Origin: Ramlibacter tataouinensis
GTDB lineage: Bacteria; Pseudomonadota; Gammaproteobacteria; Burkholderiales; Burkholderiaceae_C
Direction of reading: 5' to 3'
Assembly: GCF_027941915.1 (NCBI RefSeq)
Contig: NZ_CP116009.1
Location: forward strand, 1,798,001-1,862,000
Length of the DNA stretch: 64,000 bases
Under the pieces are notes generated by a model. It worked only from the letters and a program-made list of their open reading frames with translations. It did not search any database and was not told the origin of the DNA. Positions 24,631 through 33,639 of the stretch are shown here, in pieces (position 1 is the stretch's first letter; the number at the start of each line of letters is the position of its first letter). Both the position numbers and the translations under genes were made by a program.

Positions 24631-26688
24631 ATGTCTGCCAGTTCGACTCTGACCAAAGGGGGTGGGGTGTTTCTGTCACAGCTGACGATCAAGAACTTCC
24701 GCCAATTCGGGAGTGAGGGCCCATTCACGGTCTCTTTCAATGAGGGTGTCACGGCGCTGGTTGGCGAAAACGACGCCGGCAAGACCGCGGTAATGGACGC
24801 CATCCGGCATGTTCTGACGACCAGGGACATGGACTTCATGCGCCTGCAGCCTGAGGACTTCCACCTCAAGCCGGATGGCGACCAGGCCACGGAGATCACG
24901 ATCAGGGCCAGGCTGACGCACCTGACCTCCGCCGAGAAGGGTGCGTTTGCGGAGTACCTCACCTACGACGGCCCCCACGCTTTCCTCTACGTTCACTGGT
25001 TTGCGCGCAGGCTTGCCGATTCGCCTGGCGGCAGGCGCTGGGTCGACGTCAGTGTCCGCAGCGGCCCGAACGGTGATGGCCCTACGTTCGAGTCCGCGAC
25101 CCGGCAGCTCTTGGCGACGGCCTACCTGCGCCCGCTTCGAGATGCCGAACGCGAGATGTCCCCGGGGCGAGGCTCGCGCCTTTCCCAGATCCTGAACAAC
25201 TTCCCGGAAATCAGATCAGGACAGCCGTTCGACGGGGCCGTCCCTCCGCTTGATGCGAAGCAGGCGGCGGCGCTGAGCTTGGCGGGGCTATCCGACTACA
25301 TGCGACACCTGGTTGACCAGCACAAAGGCGTGCTGCAAGCCCAAGGGGCCATCAACACCGACTACCTAACCCAGCTTTCCCTGGCGGGCGAAGACCTTCA
25401 AGGACGCATCTCTTTTTCCGATGCGGGACCGGACGCAGCCAAGCTGCGGCAGATCCTGGAACGACTTGAACTGGACCTGCTCGCCGGTCCAGACGGACGT
25501 CCCAGGGGTACCTACGGGCTTGGCTCCAACAACCTCCTTTTCATGGCCTGCGAGCTTCTCCTGCTCGGCAAGGAGCCAGATGGGCTGCCTCTTCTGCTGA
25601 TCGAAGAGCCTGAAGCCCACCTCCATCCCCAGCGGCAACTGCGGCTGATGGAGTTTCTTGCCGCCGCAACGCGGGCTGAACGAGGCCGCCGCCAAGTGCA
25701 GGTCATCCTCACTAGCCACAGCCCGAATCTCACGTCCAAGATCGCTCTCGAAAACATCGTGCTGCTGCATCGACAAGCTGCTTACTCGCTCTCCAAAGGT
25801 GAGACTCAGCTGAGCGAGAGTGATTACCGATTCCTCCAGCGCTTCTTGGATGTGACCAAGGCCAACTTGTTCTTCGCCCGCGGCCTAATCGTGGTGGAGG
25901 GGGACGGCGAGGCGATCCTGCTGCCGACGCTGGCTCGTCTGCTCGGCCGGGACCTGACTGCGCACGGTGTGTCGATCATCAACGTTGGTGGCACTGGCCT
26001 GCGCCGCTATGCCCGCATTCTTCAACGACGGGAACCATCAGGAGGAACGCTCGCCATCCCGACAGCATGCCTTGCGGATATGGACGTGATGCCCGACTGC
26101 GCACCTTGCATCTTGGGCTTGGTCTCGGGTGACGACGACCCGACGTGGGGCAGTCCGCGGCGAAAGTGGCGTGTCAAGCGTGAAGTCGCCGCGACTGCGG
26201 GCAGCTTGCAGGCTGGTCTCCGCGCAAAGCGCGAAAGACTCGCGAGCGGCGATGGGCAGAACGTGAAGACCTTCGTGGCCGATGAGTGGACGCTTGAGTA
26301 CGACCTGGCATTCAGTGGCCTTGCGCGGGAGGTCTACACCGCCGCAGTACTCGCAGCAAACGACGATGCCCTGAATGAGGGAAAGAAAACGTCCGACGAT
26401 GTCGTCAAGCTTGCCCTGGCCGACTACGAAGTACTCTGGGGTAATGCAGCTGGAGACATCGCCGTGCTGAGCTCCCACATCTACGAGATGTTCGCAAGTA
26501 AGCGCGCGTCCAAGTCGATCGCGGCGCAGTACCTTGCTGACCTGCTGACCGAGGGCAACGAGGCCGGCGCGTACGACGTCGCTTGGTTGTCAGCGAGGCT
26601 GCCGCGCTACATCAAAGATGCGGTCGACTTCGCCACCACGCCGCCGCCTCGTGCGGCCTCGCACGTCGGAACGGCAGAGTCGACGTGA
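24631..26688 (+). CDS. gajA: Gabija-like protein GajA (OLD-family ATPase/TOPRIM nuclease)
   Basis: 685 aa from MSASSTLTKGGG; GTG 24667 (FLSQLTIKNFRQF) is an alternative start. The ABC-type ATPase half has Walker A VGENDAGKTAVMDAI at about residues 43-57 and the Walker B/signature region LLLIEEPEAHLHPQ at about 325, followed by VILTSHSPNL. The C-terminal TOPRIM domain shows LIVVEGDGEAILLPTLA near 421 and ACLADMDV near 482, the acidic metal sites. GajA nicks DNA and is held inactive by nucleotides in known Gabija systems. The partner helicase starts two bases after its stop. It is about 100 residues longer than the best-studied GajA. A stand-alone OLD nuclease/helicase pair of another type is the alternative. 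Confidence 0.82.
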   Translation: MSASSTLTKGGGVFLSQLTIKNFRQFGSEGPFTVSFNEGVTALVGENDAGKTAVMDAIRHVLTTRDMDFMRLQPEDFHLKPDGDQATEITIRARLTHLTSAEKGAFAEYLTYDGPHAFLYVHWFARRLADSPGGRRWVDVSVRSGPNGDGPTFESATRQLLATAYLRPLRDAEREMSPGRGSRLSQILNNFPEIRSGQPFDGAVPPLDAKQAAALSLAGLSDYMRHLVDQHKGVLQAQGAINTDYLTQLSLAGEDLQGRISFSDAGPDAAKLRQILERLELDLLAGPDGRPRGTYGLGSNNLLFMACELLLLGKEPDGLPLLLIEEPEAHLHPQRQLRLMEFLAAATRAERGRRQVQVILTSHSPNLTSKIALENIVLLHRQAAYSLSKGETQLSESDYRFLQRFLDVTKANLFFARGLIVVEGDGEAILLPTLARLLGRDLTAHGVSIINVGGTGLRRYARILQRREPSGGTLAIPTACLADMDVMPDCAPCILGLVSGDDDPTWGSPRRKWRVKREVAATAGSLQAGLRAKRERLASGDGQNVKTFVADEWTLEYDLAFSGLAREVYTAAVLAANDDALNEGKKTSDDVVKLALADYEVLWGNAAGDIAVLSSHIYEMFASKRASKSIAAQYLADLLTEGNEAGAYDVAWLSARLPRYIKDAVDFATTPPPRAASHVGTAEST

Positions 26689-26690
26689 CG

Positions 26691-28709
26691 ATGACCGCCA
26701 CCGCCGACCTGACCGATCCGATCACCGATGAGGACCTCGATTGGGCGATCGCCCTCCTCAAGCTGCGCGGCATCGATGAATCCCGACGGGCATACCTCAA
26801 GTCTCTGACGACGGTGGACGTTTCGGCCTGTCCTGGCAGCGGAAAGACGACCCTCGTTGTCGCGAAGCTAGCCATCCTCGCGCGTAAGTGGAAGAGCGCG
26901 ACGCGCGGCATCTGCGTGCTCTCGCACACGAACGTCGCGCGCGAGGAGATCTCCCGCCGCCTCGGCAATACCGAAGTCGGCCAGCGGCTGCTGATGTACC
27001 CGCATTTCATCGACACCATTCACGGCTTCGTGAACCGGTTCCTGGCCACACCATGGCTGATTTCGGCCGGCTACCGCCTCGCGGCAATCGACGACGAGAT
27101 GACGACGAGGGTTCGCCGGCGAGCACTGGACTTGCGTGAGTATCGAACGCTGGAACGTTATCTCGAGAAGAGTCAAGTCATCACCTTCGAGAAACTGCGA
27201 CTTGGCAGCGCCAACTTCGCGTCGCCCCTTAGCGGTACCTCCTTCCCGAGCGGTCCTCATACCAACATGTACAAGTACGCTTCGGCCGCGATGCAGTACG
27301 CAGCCGAGCAAGGCTACTTCTGCTACGACGAGATCTTCCTGCTAGGTGAATCGCTACTAGCACAGCGCCCAGACCTGCCCTCGACACTGCAAAGCCGCTT
27401 TCCCGTCATCCTGATCGATGAGATGCAGGACACATCGGAGCAGCAAAGCGCGTTCCTGCGCAAGCTGTTTCCGCGCGACGAGGTCGCCATCTGCGTACAG
27501 CGCGTCGGAGACCCGAACCAGACCATCTTCGAGGGCGCCAGCGGCCCGCTGGCTGACACGTTCCCCGATGCGATCCGGCGCGTTGACATCTCCGATTCCT
27601 TCCGTTTCGACGCTTCCATCGCCTCACTTGCGAACCCGCTCGCACACCGTGCCGTCCAGCCCGCGGGGCTGAAGGGGGCCAGATCGCACCAAGGCGCTCC
27701 GCAGGGCTATGCGCACACGGTGTTTGTCTTTCCTGACGACGACGCGTCCGGTGTCTTGGCAGCGTACGGGCGGCACGTGGTCGAAGCTTTGCCTGGCAGT
27801 GTGATTTCGTCAGGCTCGGTCACGGCGGTAGGAGCCGTACACAAGCCGGCCCCCGATGTCGGCCCCGGCCACGAGCACTTCCCCAAGTCGGTATCACACT
27901 ACTGGCATGAGTACCAGCTGGGCGCAGAACGCCTGACGCATCGCCCAGCCACGCTTGCTGAAGCCTTTGTGGCCGCCCGAAAGCTTGCCTCGAGCGGCGG
28001 TCCGCTTCATCGAGGCGTTGACGGCGTCGCCGCCGCGATCTCTTATCTGGCCAACCTGCAGGCTGGGTCTTCCCAGATCAAGGCAAGCAGCCGGCAGCAT
28101 CTACTGCTGGAGAAAAGACTTGCCGCGCGAGGCGACGCGCGCGCCATCTACCGCGACCTGCTGGCGCGCTACTTGATCGACAGGGAGCCTCTGAATCCGG
28201 CTCGGTGGAACGAGCTTCAGCCCCGGCTGAGGATGCTCGGCGCTGCAATTGGCAACGGCGATGCGCAGGCAATCGCTGCCACTGACTACTTGGCATGGCC
28301 GGACGCGCTTGCCCCCACAGCCATAGACGACAAGACCCCGACGCTTGCGGCGGCGGCAAACTGCTACCGATACGTTTCCACAGCGGGCTGCGTCGACATC
28401 CACCTGGGATCGATCCACAAGACCAAGGGCCAAACGCACCTTGCAACGCTATTGCTTGAGACCTTCAACCGTACGCACTTTCTCGACGCCCTGATGCCCT
28501 GGATGCTGGGCAATCATGCGAATGGTGCGAAATGCACCAGCCGGGCGGCAGTACAACGCCTGATGCAGGCCTACGTGGCGATGACGCGTCCCACCCATCT
28601 CCTGTGTCTCGCGATTCGAGCCAGCTCCCTTGATAGCGGCAAAGGCGCCGCCGCCAACACACAACGGTTAATCGAGCGAGGCTGGCACGTGCAGAACCTT
28701 GCACAGTGA
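26691..28709 (+). CDS. gajB: Gabija-like protein GajB (UvrD/PcrA-like helicase)
   Basis: 672 aa from ATG 26691; GTG 26685 overlaps the gajA stop and is also possible. Superfamily 1 helicase motifs are in order: ACPGSGKTTLVVAKLA (Walker A, about residue 47), GICVLSHTNVAREEI (Ia), VILIDEMQDTSEQQ (Walker B, about 242), QRVGDPNQTIFEGA (III), GSIHKTKGQTHLATLL (V) and AYVAMTRPTHLLCLA (VI). Position immediately after the OLD-family gene defines the Gabija layout. GajB is thought to sense or process DNA termini and activate GajA. It ends 232 bases before the convergent tnsB stop. Confidence 0.82.
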   Translation: MTATADLTDPITDEDLDWAIALLKLRGIDESRRAYLKSLTTVDVSACPGSGKTTLVVAKLAILARKWKSATRGICVLSHTNVAREEISRRLGNTEVGQRLLMYPHFIDTIHGFVNRFLATPWLISAGYRLAAIDDEMTTRVRRRALDLREYRTLERYLEKSQVITFEKLRLGSANFASPLSGTSFPSGPHTNMYKYASAAMQYAAEQGYFCYDEIFLLGESLLAQRPDLPSTLQSRFPVILIDEMQDTSEQQSAFLRKLFPRDEVAICVQRVGDPNQTIFEGASGPLADTFPDAIRRVDISDSFRFDASIASLANPLAHRAVQPAGLKGARSHQGAPQGYAHTVFVFPDDDASGVLAAYGRHVVEALPGSVISSGSVTAVGAVHKPAPDVGPGHEHFPKSVSHYWHEYQLGAERLTHRPATLAEAFVAARKLASSGGPLHRGVDGVAAAISYLANLQAGSSQIKASSRQHLLLEKRLAARGDARAIYRDLLARYLIDREPLNPARWNELQPRLRMLGAAIGNGDAQAIAATDYLAWPDALAPTAIDDKTPTLAAAANCYRYVSTAGCVDIHLGSIHKTKGQTHLATLLLETFNRTHFLDALMPWMLGNHANGAKCTSRAAVQRLMQAYVAMTRPTHLLCLAIRASSLDSGKGAAANTQRLIERGWHVQNLAQ

Positions 28710-28941
28710 CTGGGGTCGTTGGGATCGGCTGGGGAAGCAGAGGGCTGCGCAAAGGGGACAGTCCGCTTCAGGCCAGCTAGGCGAAAAACAGGACGCACCG
28801 GGTGGGCGCTCGCGAGCCGCCAAAGCTCAGATGCAACGCGCCGGCTCCAGACTTCTGCGAGGGCGGCGAGCGCCGTTGCGGACGCACTGAGCTGGATACT
28901 GCAGCAAACTGCGCCGGCCGCCTGCCAGCCCGCGTTGAGGA

Positions 28942-31248
28942 TCACTCCGGGTCGGAGCCACGTCGGCGCTGACGCCATAGTTCGGCCGTTGAAGCCCGGC
29001 CGGGCGCGACCGGCGGCGGGTGCGGCGCCGGCGCGGGGGCCGGCGAACTTGCCCGCGAAGGGCTCGCCGCGGCTTTGGCCGCCTGGGCCCCCCTTTGCCC
29101 GGGTGGCAGGTGCAGGTCCGGCTGGTCCAGCGGCCGCTCCTTCCTGTACCGGTGCGCCTGCACCTTTCTGACATGGTGCACGTTCTCGGTCGGCGCATTC
29201 CTCTGCTTGGTCAGCGGACTGGCGGCCTGCTTGAGGGCGATCCGGGCTTGCTCCTTGGTGACTGCCACCCCCTTCTTCCTCTTCTTCTTTCTCTCCGCGA
29301 CGATGCCGGAAGCGAGAATCCTGGCGTTGTACAGCTCGATCTCCCGGGCCGACATGGTGCCGTTTGCCTCTTTCCCTCGCTTGTCCCGCTCGAGACTGTC
29401 GATCGCGCCGTCCAACGTCAGCCAGTAGGCTTCGTCCGGCCGCAGGGGGTGATAGAGAATAGCGACATAAAGTGGGCCGGGCATCGCCCGCCGGTACGCC
29501 CTGAGCCGGTCGGAGTTGTAGCGTACATTAAGCAGCCATATGCCGTCGTGCGTGACGCGCACCCGCGGCTTTTGGTTGAGCAGCGCCAGATAGACCTCGG
29601 CTTCGGAGAATCTTCTGTCCTCGACACCGCCCATCTTGTTCACGTACCAAGAGAAGATCGCGTTGGAGCTCGGCTCGATCCCGGCCTTCTTCATTTCGTG
29701 GTCAAGCAGATGCGCCTTGTTCCGGGCCCGGTTCTGCCTGATCAGGTCCTTGACCAGCTGCTGCTCGATGGCGTAGGGCGTTGCGGAGGCAAACAACTTG
29801 GCATTGCGTTTGGCCTGGCGATCCCGAGCGCGCGAGGTTCGCCGGTAGCCACCTGACAGGTGGGCCTGCGAGTGCTCCAGGATGCCGATGCCGCCTTCCA
29901 CGTTCGGCTTCCAGTAGGGCGTCGCTGGGCCCCCGATGGCTCGATCGATGTTGAGGCGGCTCGAGGCAGCGTAGGCCGCATCCGATGAGCCCGGTCCACC
30001 ATCGACGTAGATGAAGTGGGGCGCGATGTTCTCGTCATCCGGGAAAGCGTCCGGCTCGTGGATGCCGAGCCACTCGAGTTGCCGCGTCTTGGAAGTCAAT
30101 GCGCAGAACAGCGCCAACCGATAGCCCTCGTCCCAGTTCTCGTTGCCCACGTACACGTGCCAGCCGACGAACTTGCCGCTCTTGCGATCGACCACCAAAA
30201 CAAACGTGATCTTGCCAAGATTGGGCACCTCGCCGTCGATCTCGAAGGCGGCGACCGCTTGGCGGTTGAATTCGGTCGTGTCCGTGTCGTACACGTCAGC
30301 GGCCCGGGGTGCCAGGTCGGTCGAGTAGCCGCTGCGCTCGAGCATCTCCTTACGGTCGGCGGCCGCCTCCTTGGCCGCATCCAGGGCGAAAGCGGTGACC
30401 AGTTTCCGGGCGATCCGGTAGAACTGGTCAAAGGACATCACCTTTCCAAGACTGATCGGGTAGACGACCTCCTGTCCGTCGGGCGTGCGCGTGGCCTGCA
30501 CGCAAAGGTGCTCGCGCATGTCGTCGTACGTGGCCCGGTAGTTGCGGTCGCGACCGACGAAGAACAGCCGCAGCGCCTGCTCCACCAAATGCACGTCGCG
30601 GGCCTTGGTGGGGCGACCCTCGTACTGCTCGCCGCGGCCGGCCTGCACAGCCGCATTCTTCGGCCCGCGTTTTTCCTGTGTGAAGACGAACAGTTCGCTC
30701 GTCTTGCCCTTGTCGGCCTCCAGGTTTAAGAGAGCATTGTCATTCAGCCCGAACCAGGCGTAGCGGTGCAACAGGCGCCGCAGCTGCTGCACGCGGGTGG
30801 CCGCCTCTTTTTCCGACAGCTGGCCCCAGAGCGACTCAACATGTGCGCGGATCACCTGCCAGCCGGTAGCAGGCGAGTAGGTTTGCGCCAGCCGATGGGG
30901 CGCCACGAGGGGCTCGATCGTCTTGAAGTCCGCGCGCGAGTCTTCGAACCATTGTGGATTTTCGGCCTGCAATCGTTCGTCGGTCAGGTACATGAACCAG
31001 CGTCGCACGCACTCGTCGACCTCTTCGAAGTGTCCGTGCTTGGCGCTGGCGAGCGCCTTGGCGCGATCAATCGCGATCGCGTTCTTGGCCGCCTTGTGCC
31101 ACTTCTCGTCGACCTCCTTGAACAGCAGTTCGTCGCGCTCGCGATGCCAGGCGATAAAGCGCAGCAGCTGGCGCTTGCGCGAATGCCTCAAATACAGCTT
31201 GCCAGTGGAAAACCAGATGCCGCCCGCCTTGGCGCTGTCCTCAGGCAC
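28942..31248 (-). CDS. tnsB: TnsB-like DDE transposase of the Tn7-like element
   Basis: 768 aa with a GTG start overlapping the tnsA stop by 8 bases. The retroviral-integrase core is visible: first Asp in VYDTDTTEFNRQAV (about residues 320-322), second Asp in FIYVDGGPGSSDA (about 416) and the Glu in GIGILEHSQAHLSGG (about 457). A Mu-transposase-type C-terminal domain follows (RVRVTHDGIWLLNVRYNSDR), then a basic, Ala/Pro-rich tail where TnsB normally contacts TnsC. TnsB binds the 22-bp end repeats and cuts the 3' ends. It appears intact. Confidence 0.9.
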   Translation of the reverse strand: MPEDSAKAGGIWFSTGKLYLRHSRKRQLLRFIAWHRERDELLFKEVDEKWHKAAKNAIAIDRAKALASAKHGHFEEVDECVRRWFMYLTDERLQAENPQWFEDSRADFKTIEPLVAPHRLAQTYSPATGWQVIRAHVESLWGQLSEKEAATRVQQLRRLLHRYAWFGLNDNALLNLEADKGKTSELFVFTQEKRGPKNAAVQAGRGEQYEGRPTKARDVHLVEQALRLFFVGRDRNYRATYDDMREHLCVQATRTPDGQEVVYPISLGKVMSFDQFYRIARKLVTAFALDAAKEAAADRKEMLERSGYSTDLAPRAADVYDTDTTEFNRQAVAAFEIDGEVPNLGKITFVLVVDRKSGKFVGWHVYVGNENWDEGYRLALFCALTSKTRQLEWLGIHEPDAFPDDENIAPHFIYVDGGPGSSDAAYAASSRLNIDRAIGGPATPYWKPNVEGGIGILEHSQAHLSGGYRRTSRARDRQAKRNAKLFASATPYAIEQQLVKDLIRQNRARNKAHLLDHEMKKAGIEPSSNAIFSWYVNKMGGVEDRRFSEAEVYLALLNQKPRVRVTHDGIWLLNVRYNSDRLRAYRRAMPGPLYVAILYHPLRPDEAYWLTLDGAIDSLERDKRGKEANGTMSAREIELYNARILASGIVAERKKKRKKGVAVTKEQARIALKQAASPLTKQRNAPTENVHHVRKVQAHRYRKERPLDQPDLHLPPGQRGAQAAKAAASPSRASSPAPAPAPHPPPVAPGRASTAELWRQRRRGSDPE

Positions 31249-32050
31249 GGCGCTGTTCCTGCAAGACGACCGGCAGGTCCTCGTTCACTGCGGCAATCAT
31301 GTCCAGCGACAGGTAGCCCAGGTAGAACGCGGCCGCATAGACGTGGTACCGCCGCGCCGGCGGGATGTCCAGGCGCCGGCCGAAGATCTCGAGCAGCTGG
31401 CGCAGGCTCTTGCGGCTGGTGGTGCGGCGGAACAGGTGAGCCAGCTCGGCCGCCTGATCGGCGACGGCATCCAGACCGCCGGTCTTCGCCCATCCGTGCA
31501 GCAGGCGCCAGTTCTCTACGGCCTGTGCCTCGGGACGTTTGAGGTAGCCCCAGGTCCAGCCAATGGCTTGCGCACACGCCTGCTCCCGGGGCCGACGGCG
31601 CCCTTCGCGCTCGGACTCCAGCAGGTGCCCCGGCTTGTAGGAGCCCACGTGGTAGCGCAGCGGACCCACGCCCGCGTGCGGCGCGAGTGTCAGCACCACA
31701 TCGAAGGTGGGAATGCGGTTGCGCGCCACGCTCTTGCCAGCCAGCAGGTCTTCCAGAACTGCCTGGCTGACAACTGGATACTGCTCCCGGATGTCGATGA
31801 TGTGGGGATTGGCTTCCAGCGCCAGGAAGATGTCGAACTCGGCCCAGGACGGCAACTGGTGGGTACGGCCGGTCCAGACACTGTGGAACTCATGCCGCAA
31901 GCTGTTGCGCACGCGGAAGGTCTTGCGGTTCAGGAATGGCTCGAAGGTTGGCCCGCCGGGCTGGCCATTGATGTCCACCGGTGGGTCGATCAGCCCGAAC
32001 TGGAGCAGGCGCACCTGCGAGAAGGGGTTGCGCGGCGGCGGCAGCTTCAC
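31241..32050 (-). CDS. tnsA: TnsA-like endonuclease of the Tn7-like element
   Basis: 269 aa, GTG start overlapping the upstream tniQ stop (GTGA). The N-terminal restriction-enzyme-like core shows LPSWAEFDIFLALEANPHI with its catalytic Glu, DIREQYPVV, then PTFDVVLTL with the catalytic Asp and YHVGSYKP with the catalytic Lys. These are the E/D/K residues of TnsA, which cuts the 5' ends and makes transposition cut-and-paste. The C-terminal helical part includes AIGWTWGYLKRPEAQAVENW. It is followed directly by tnsB, the usual order. Confidence 0.83.
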   Translation of the reverse strand: MKLPPPRNPFSQVRLLQFGLIDPPVDINGQPGGPTFEPFLNRKTFRVRNSLRHEFHSVWTGRTHQLPSWAEFDIFLALEANPHIIDIREQYPVVSQAVLEDLLAGKSVARNRIPTFDVVLTLAPHAGVGPLRYHVGSYKPGHLLESEREGRRRPREQACAQAIGWTWGYLKRPEAQAVENWRLLHGWAKTGGLDAVADQAAELAHLFRRTTSRKSLRQLLEIFGRRLDIPPARRYHVYAAAFYLGYLSLDMIAAVNEDLPVVLQEQRRA

Positions 32051-33639
32051 TTGCGCTCCTCGTGGATCAACGTGAAATGCAGGGCATCGACCTCATCGAT
32101 GCGCAGCCCGGTTTTACGTGCGGCCAAGCCCACTCGATCCAGGCCCAGCGGGTCGGGCTGACGCAAGATCCACAGGGCGAAGCGACGCTGGAACTCGGGC
32201 CGACTCTCGACCCCGGCGGCGAGCGCTGCGCGCGTGAGCGGCAGGTTCGCGAGTAGGTCCCCGGCCAGCTCGTTGGCACGCGCGCAGCCCTTGAGCAGCA
32301 CCGACTTGGTGATCTGCTTGGGCTGCCCCTTGCCCGCGAGCAGGTCGGCCTGGCGCTGGCGGCAGTGGGCCGCGGTGCGCTCGTCCCATTCGGCCCAGTA
32401 GCGCTGCCGCCCCTGGTCACCGAGTCGGTCGCCGCCGCGGCGCGCGCTCGGGAACGCCTGCTCGTACCACGGCGCGTCGTGCTCGCGGACCCACAAAACT
32501 GCCCCCGGATGCGCCTTGATCGCCGCCGCGCGCGTGGCTTGCGGGTGCGCGCGCCGGAATGCCTCGAGCACTGCGCGATTGCGCTGCCTGCGATCGGGCG
32601 AAGCGGGCGACACCTGCGGCCGGCGCGCCGCTTGGTGTGCCGCCAGCTCCTGCGCGTGCAACCGCGCGCGTTCGAACTCCGACTGCGCGGGGATGCGCTG
32701 GCCGAAAAAATCGAACAACAGCAGGTTGCGGCCCAGGACGTTGGGCGCCACCTTCTTGCCCAGGCACACCGCGGCCCAGTTCTGGCCCTTGTCGAGCGCC
32801 GCGTTCAGCCGGGACAGCACCTCCTGCGGATACGCGCGCCGCAGCTGCTCCACCAGCGCCGGCGACTTGACCCGGGTGCCATCGGCGAAGCCGCTCTCCT
32901 GGGCGCACAGGTGGTAGTAGGCGCCGATCTCGGTCGGGGTTCTGTTGGCCAGCGCGCCGGCCAGCAGCGCATCCGCGCTGCGCGCCAGCCGGGCCAGCAG
33001 CTTGCGGTGCGCTGGCGCCTGCGGCGGGTAAGCGCGCTGGTGTGGCTGGCCGCACCAGCAGTTGCGTTCCGGCAACTGCGGCTGTCGGCTGCCAGGCTGC
33101 GAGTAGTGGCACCGCCCGCAGCCGGCGACCAGTTCGACGTCATGGAATGGGCACACCCCGAAGCCGGCCAGCTGGTGCTGGCGTCGCCAGATCGGAAAAC
33201 CGGCCAGCAGATCCTCGCGGACACAGATCGGACACAGCGCCATGCGCGGCTTGCTGGTGATGGCCCGGCCGGTCAGGCCGGCCACGGCCGCGATGCCTGG
33301 AGATCGCTCGCCCTTGAACACATGGTCGAGCAACGTCGCGCGCGCGTGCTCGGCCACAAATGGCAGGTGCGCCGGCAGCAAGGTGTGGCCGTCGAAGAGC
33401 TGCTGGGCCGATCCGAAGACCGGCGCCAGCCGCTCGCAGATTTGCTCCAGGTTGCAGGGGACGATCCAGGGCGGCTGGATCGCCTGCCGCCCGACCACGT
33501 GCTGCACCAGTCCTTTCATGCGCGACCGGCTGCTGTGAACGACACCGCGCCACAGATAGCCATCGATCGGCTCATTTCCTTCGATGGGTGGCCAGACCGT
33601 GGATCCGGCGCTCGAGAGCCGTTGTTGGCTACGCGCCAT
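32047..33639 (-). CDS. tniQ: TniQ/TnsD-family target-selection protein
   Basis: 530 aa. The N-terminal TniQ domain includes LFDGHTLLPAHLPFVAEHAR and the first zinc ribbon ALCPICVREDLLAGFPIWRR then GVCPFHDVELVAGCGRC; further cysteines follow in NCWCGQP. The C-terminal half resembles TnsD, with HTLLP-type and WVREHDAPWYEQAF segments. TnsD proteins bind the 3' end of glmS and recruit TnsC and TnsAB to attTn7. It overlaps tnsA by 4 bases and the upstream tnsD-like gene by 11 bases. Being the only full-length member here, it is the best candidate for the glmS targeting factor. Confidence 0.82.
   Translation of the reverse strand: MARSQQRLSSAGSTVWPPIEGNEPIDGYLWRGVVHSSRSRMKGLVQHVVGRQAIQPPWIVPCNLEQICERLAPVFGSAQQLFDGHTLLPAHLPFVAEHARATLLDHVFKGERSPGIAAVAGLTGRAITSKPRMALCPICVREDLLAGFPIWRRQHQLAGFGVCPFHDVELVAGCGRCHYSQPGSRQPQLPERNCWCGQPHQRAYPPQAPAHRKLLARLARSADALLAGALANRTPTEIGAYYHLCAQESGFADGTRVKSPALVEQLRRAYPQEVLSRLNAALDKGQNWAAVCLGKKVAPNVLGRNLLLFDFFGQRIPAQSEFERARLHAQELAAHQAARRPQVSPASPDRRQRNRAVLEAFRRAHPQATRAAAIKAHPGAVLWVREHDAPWYEQAFPSARRGGDRLGDQGRQRYWAEWDERTAAHCRQRQADLLAGKGQPKQITKSVLLKGCARANELAGDLLANLPLTRAALAAGVESRPEFQRRFALWILRQPDPLGLDRVGLAARKTGLRIDEVDALHFTLIHEERK

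Noticed and set aside
28710..28941. Small genes between gajB and tnsB
   Set aside because: All frames are extensions or shadows of the two convergent genes.
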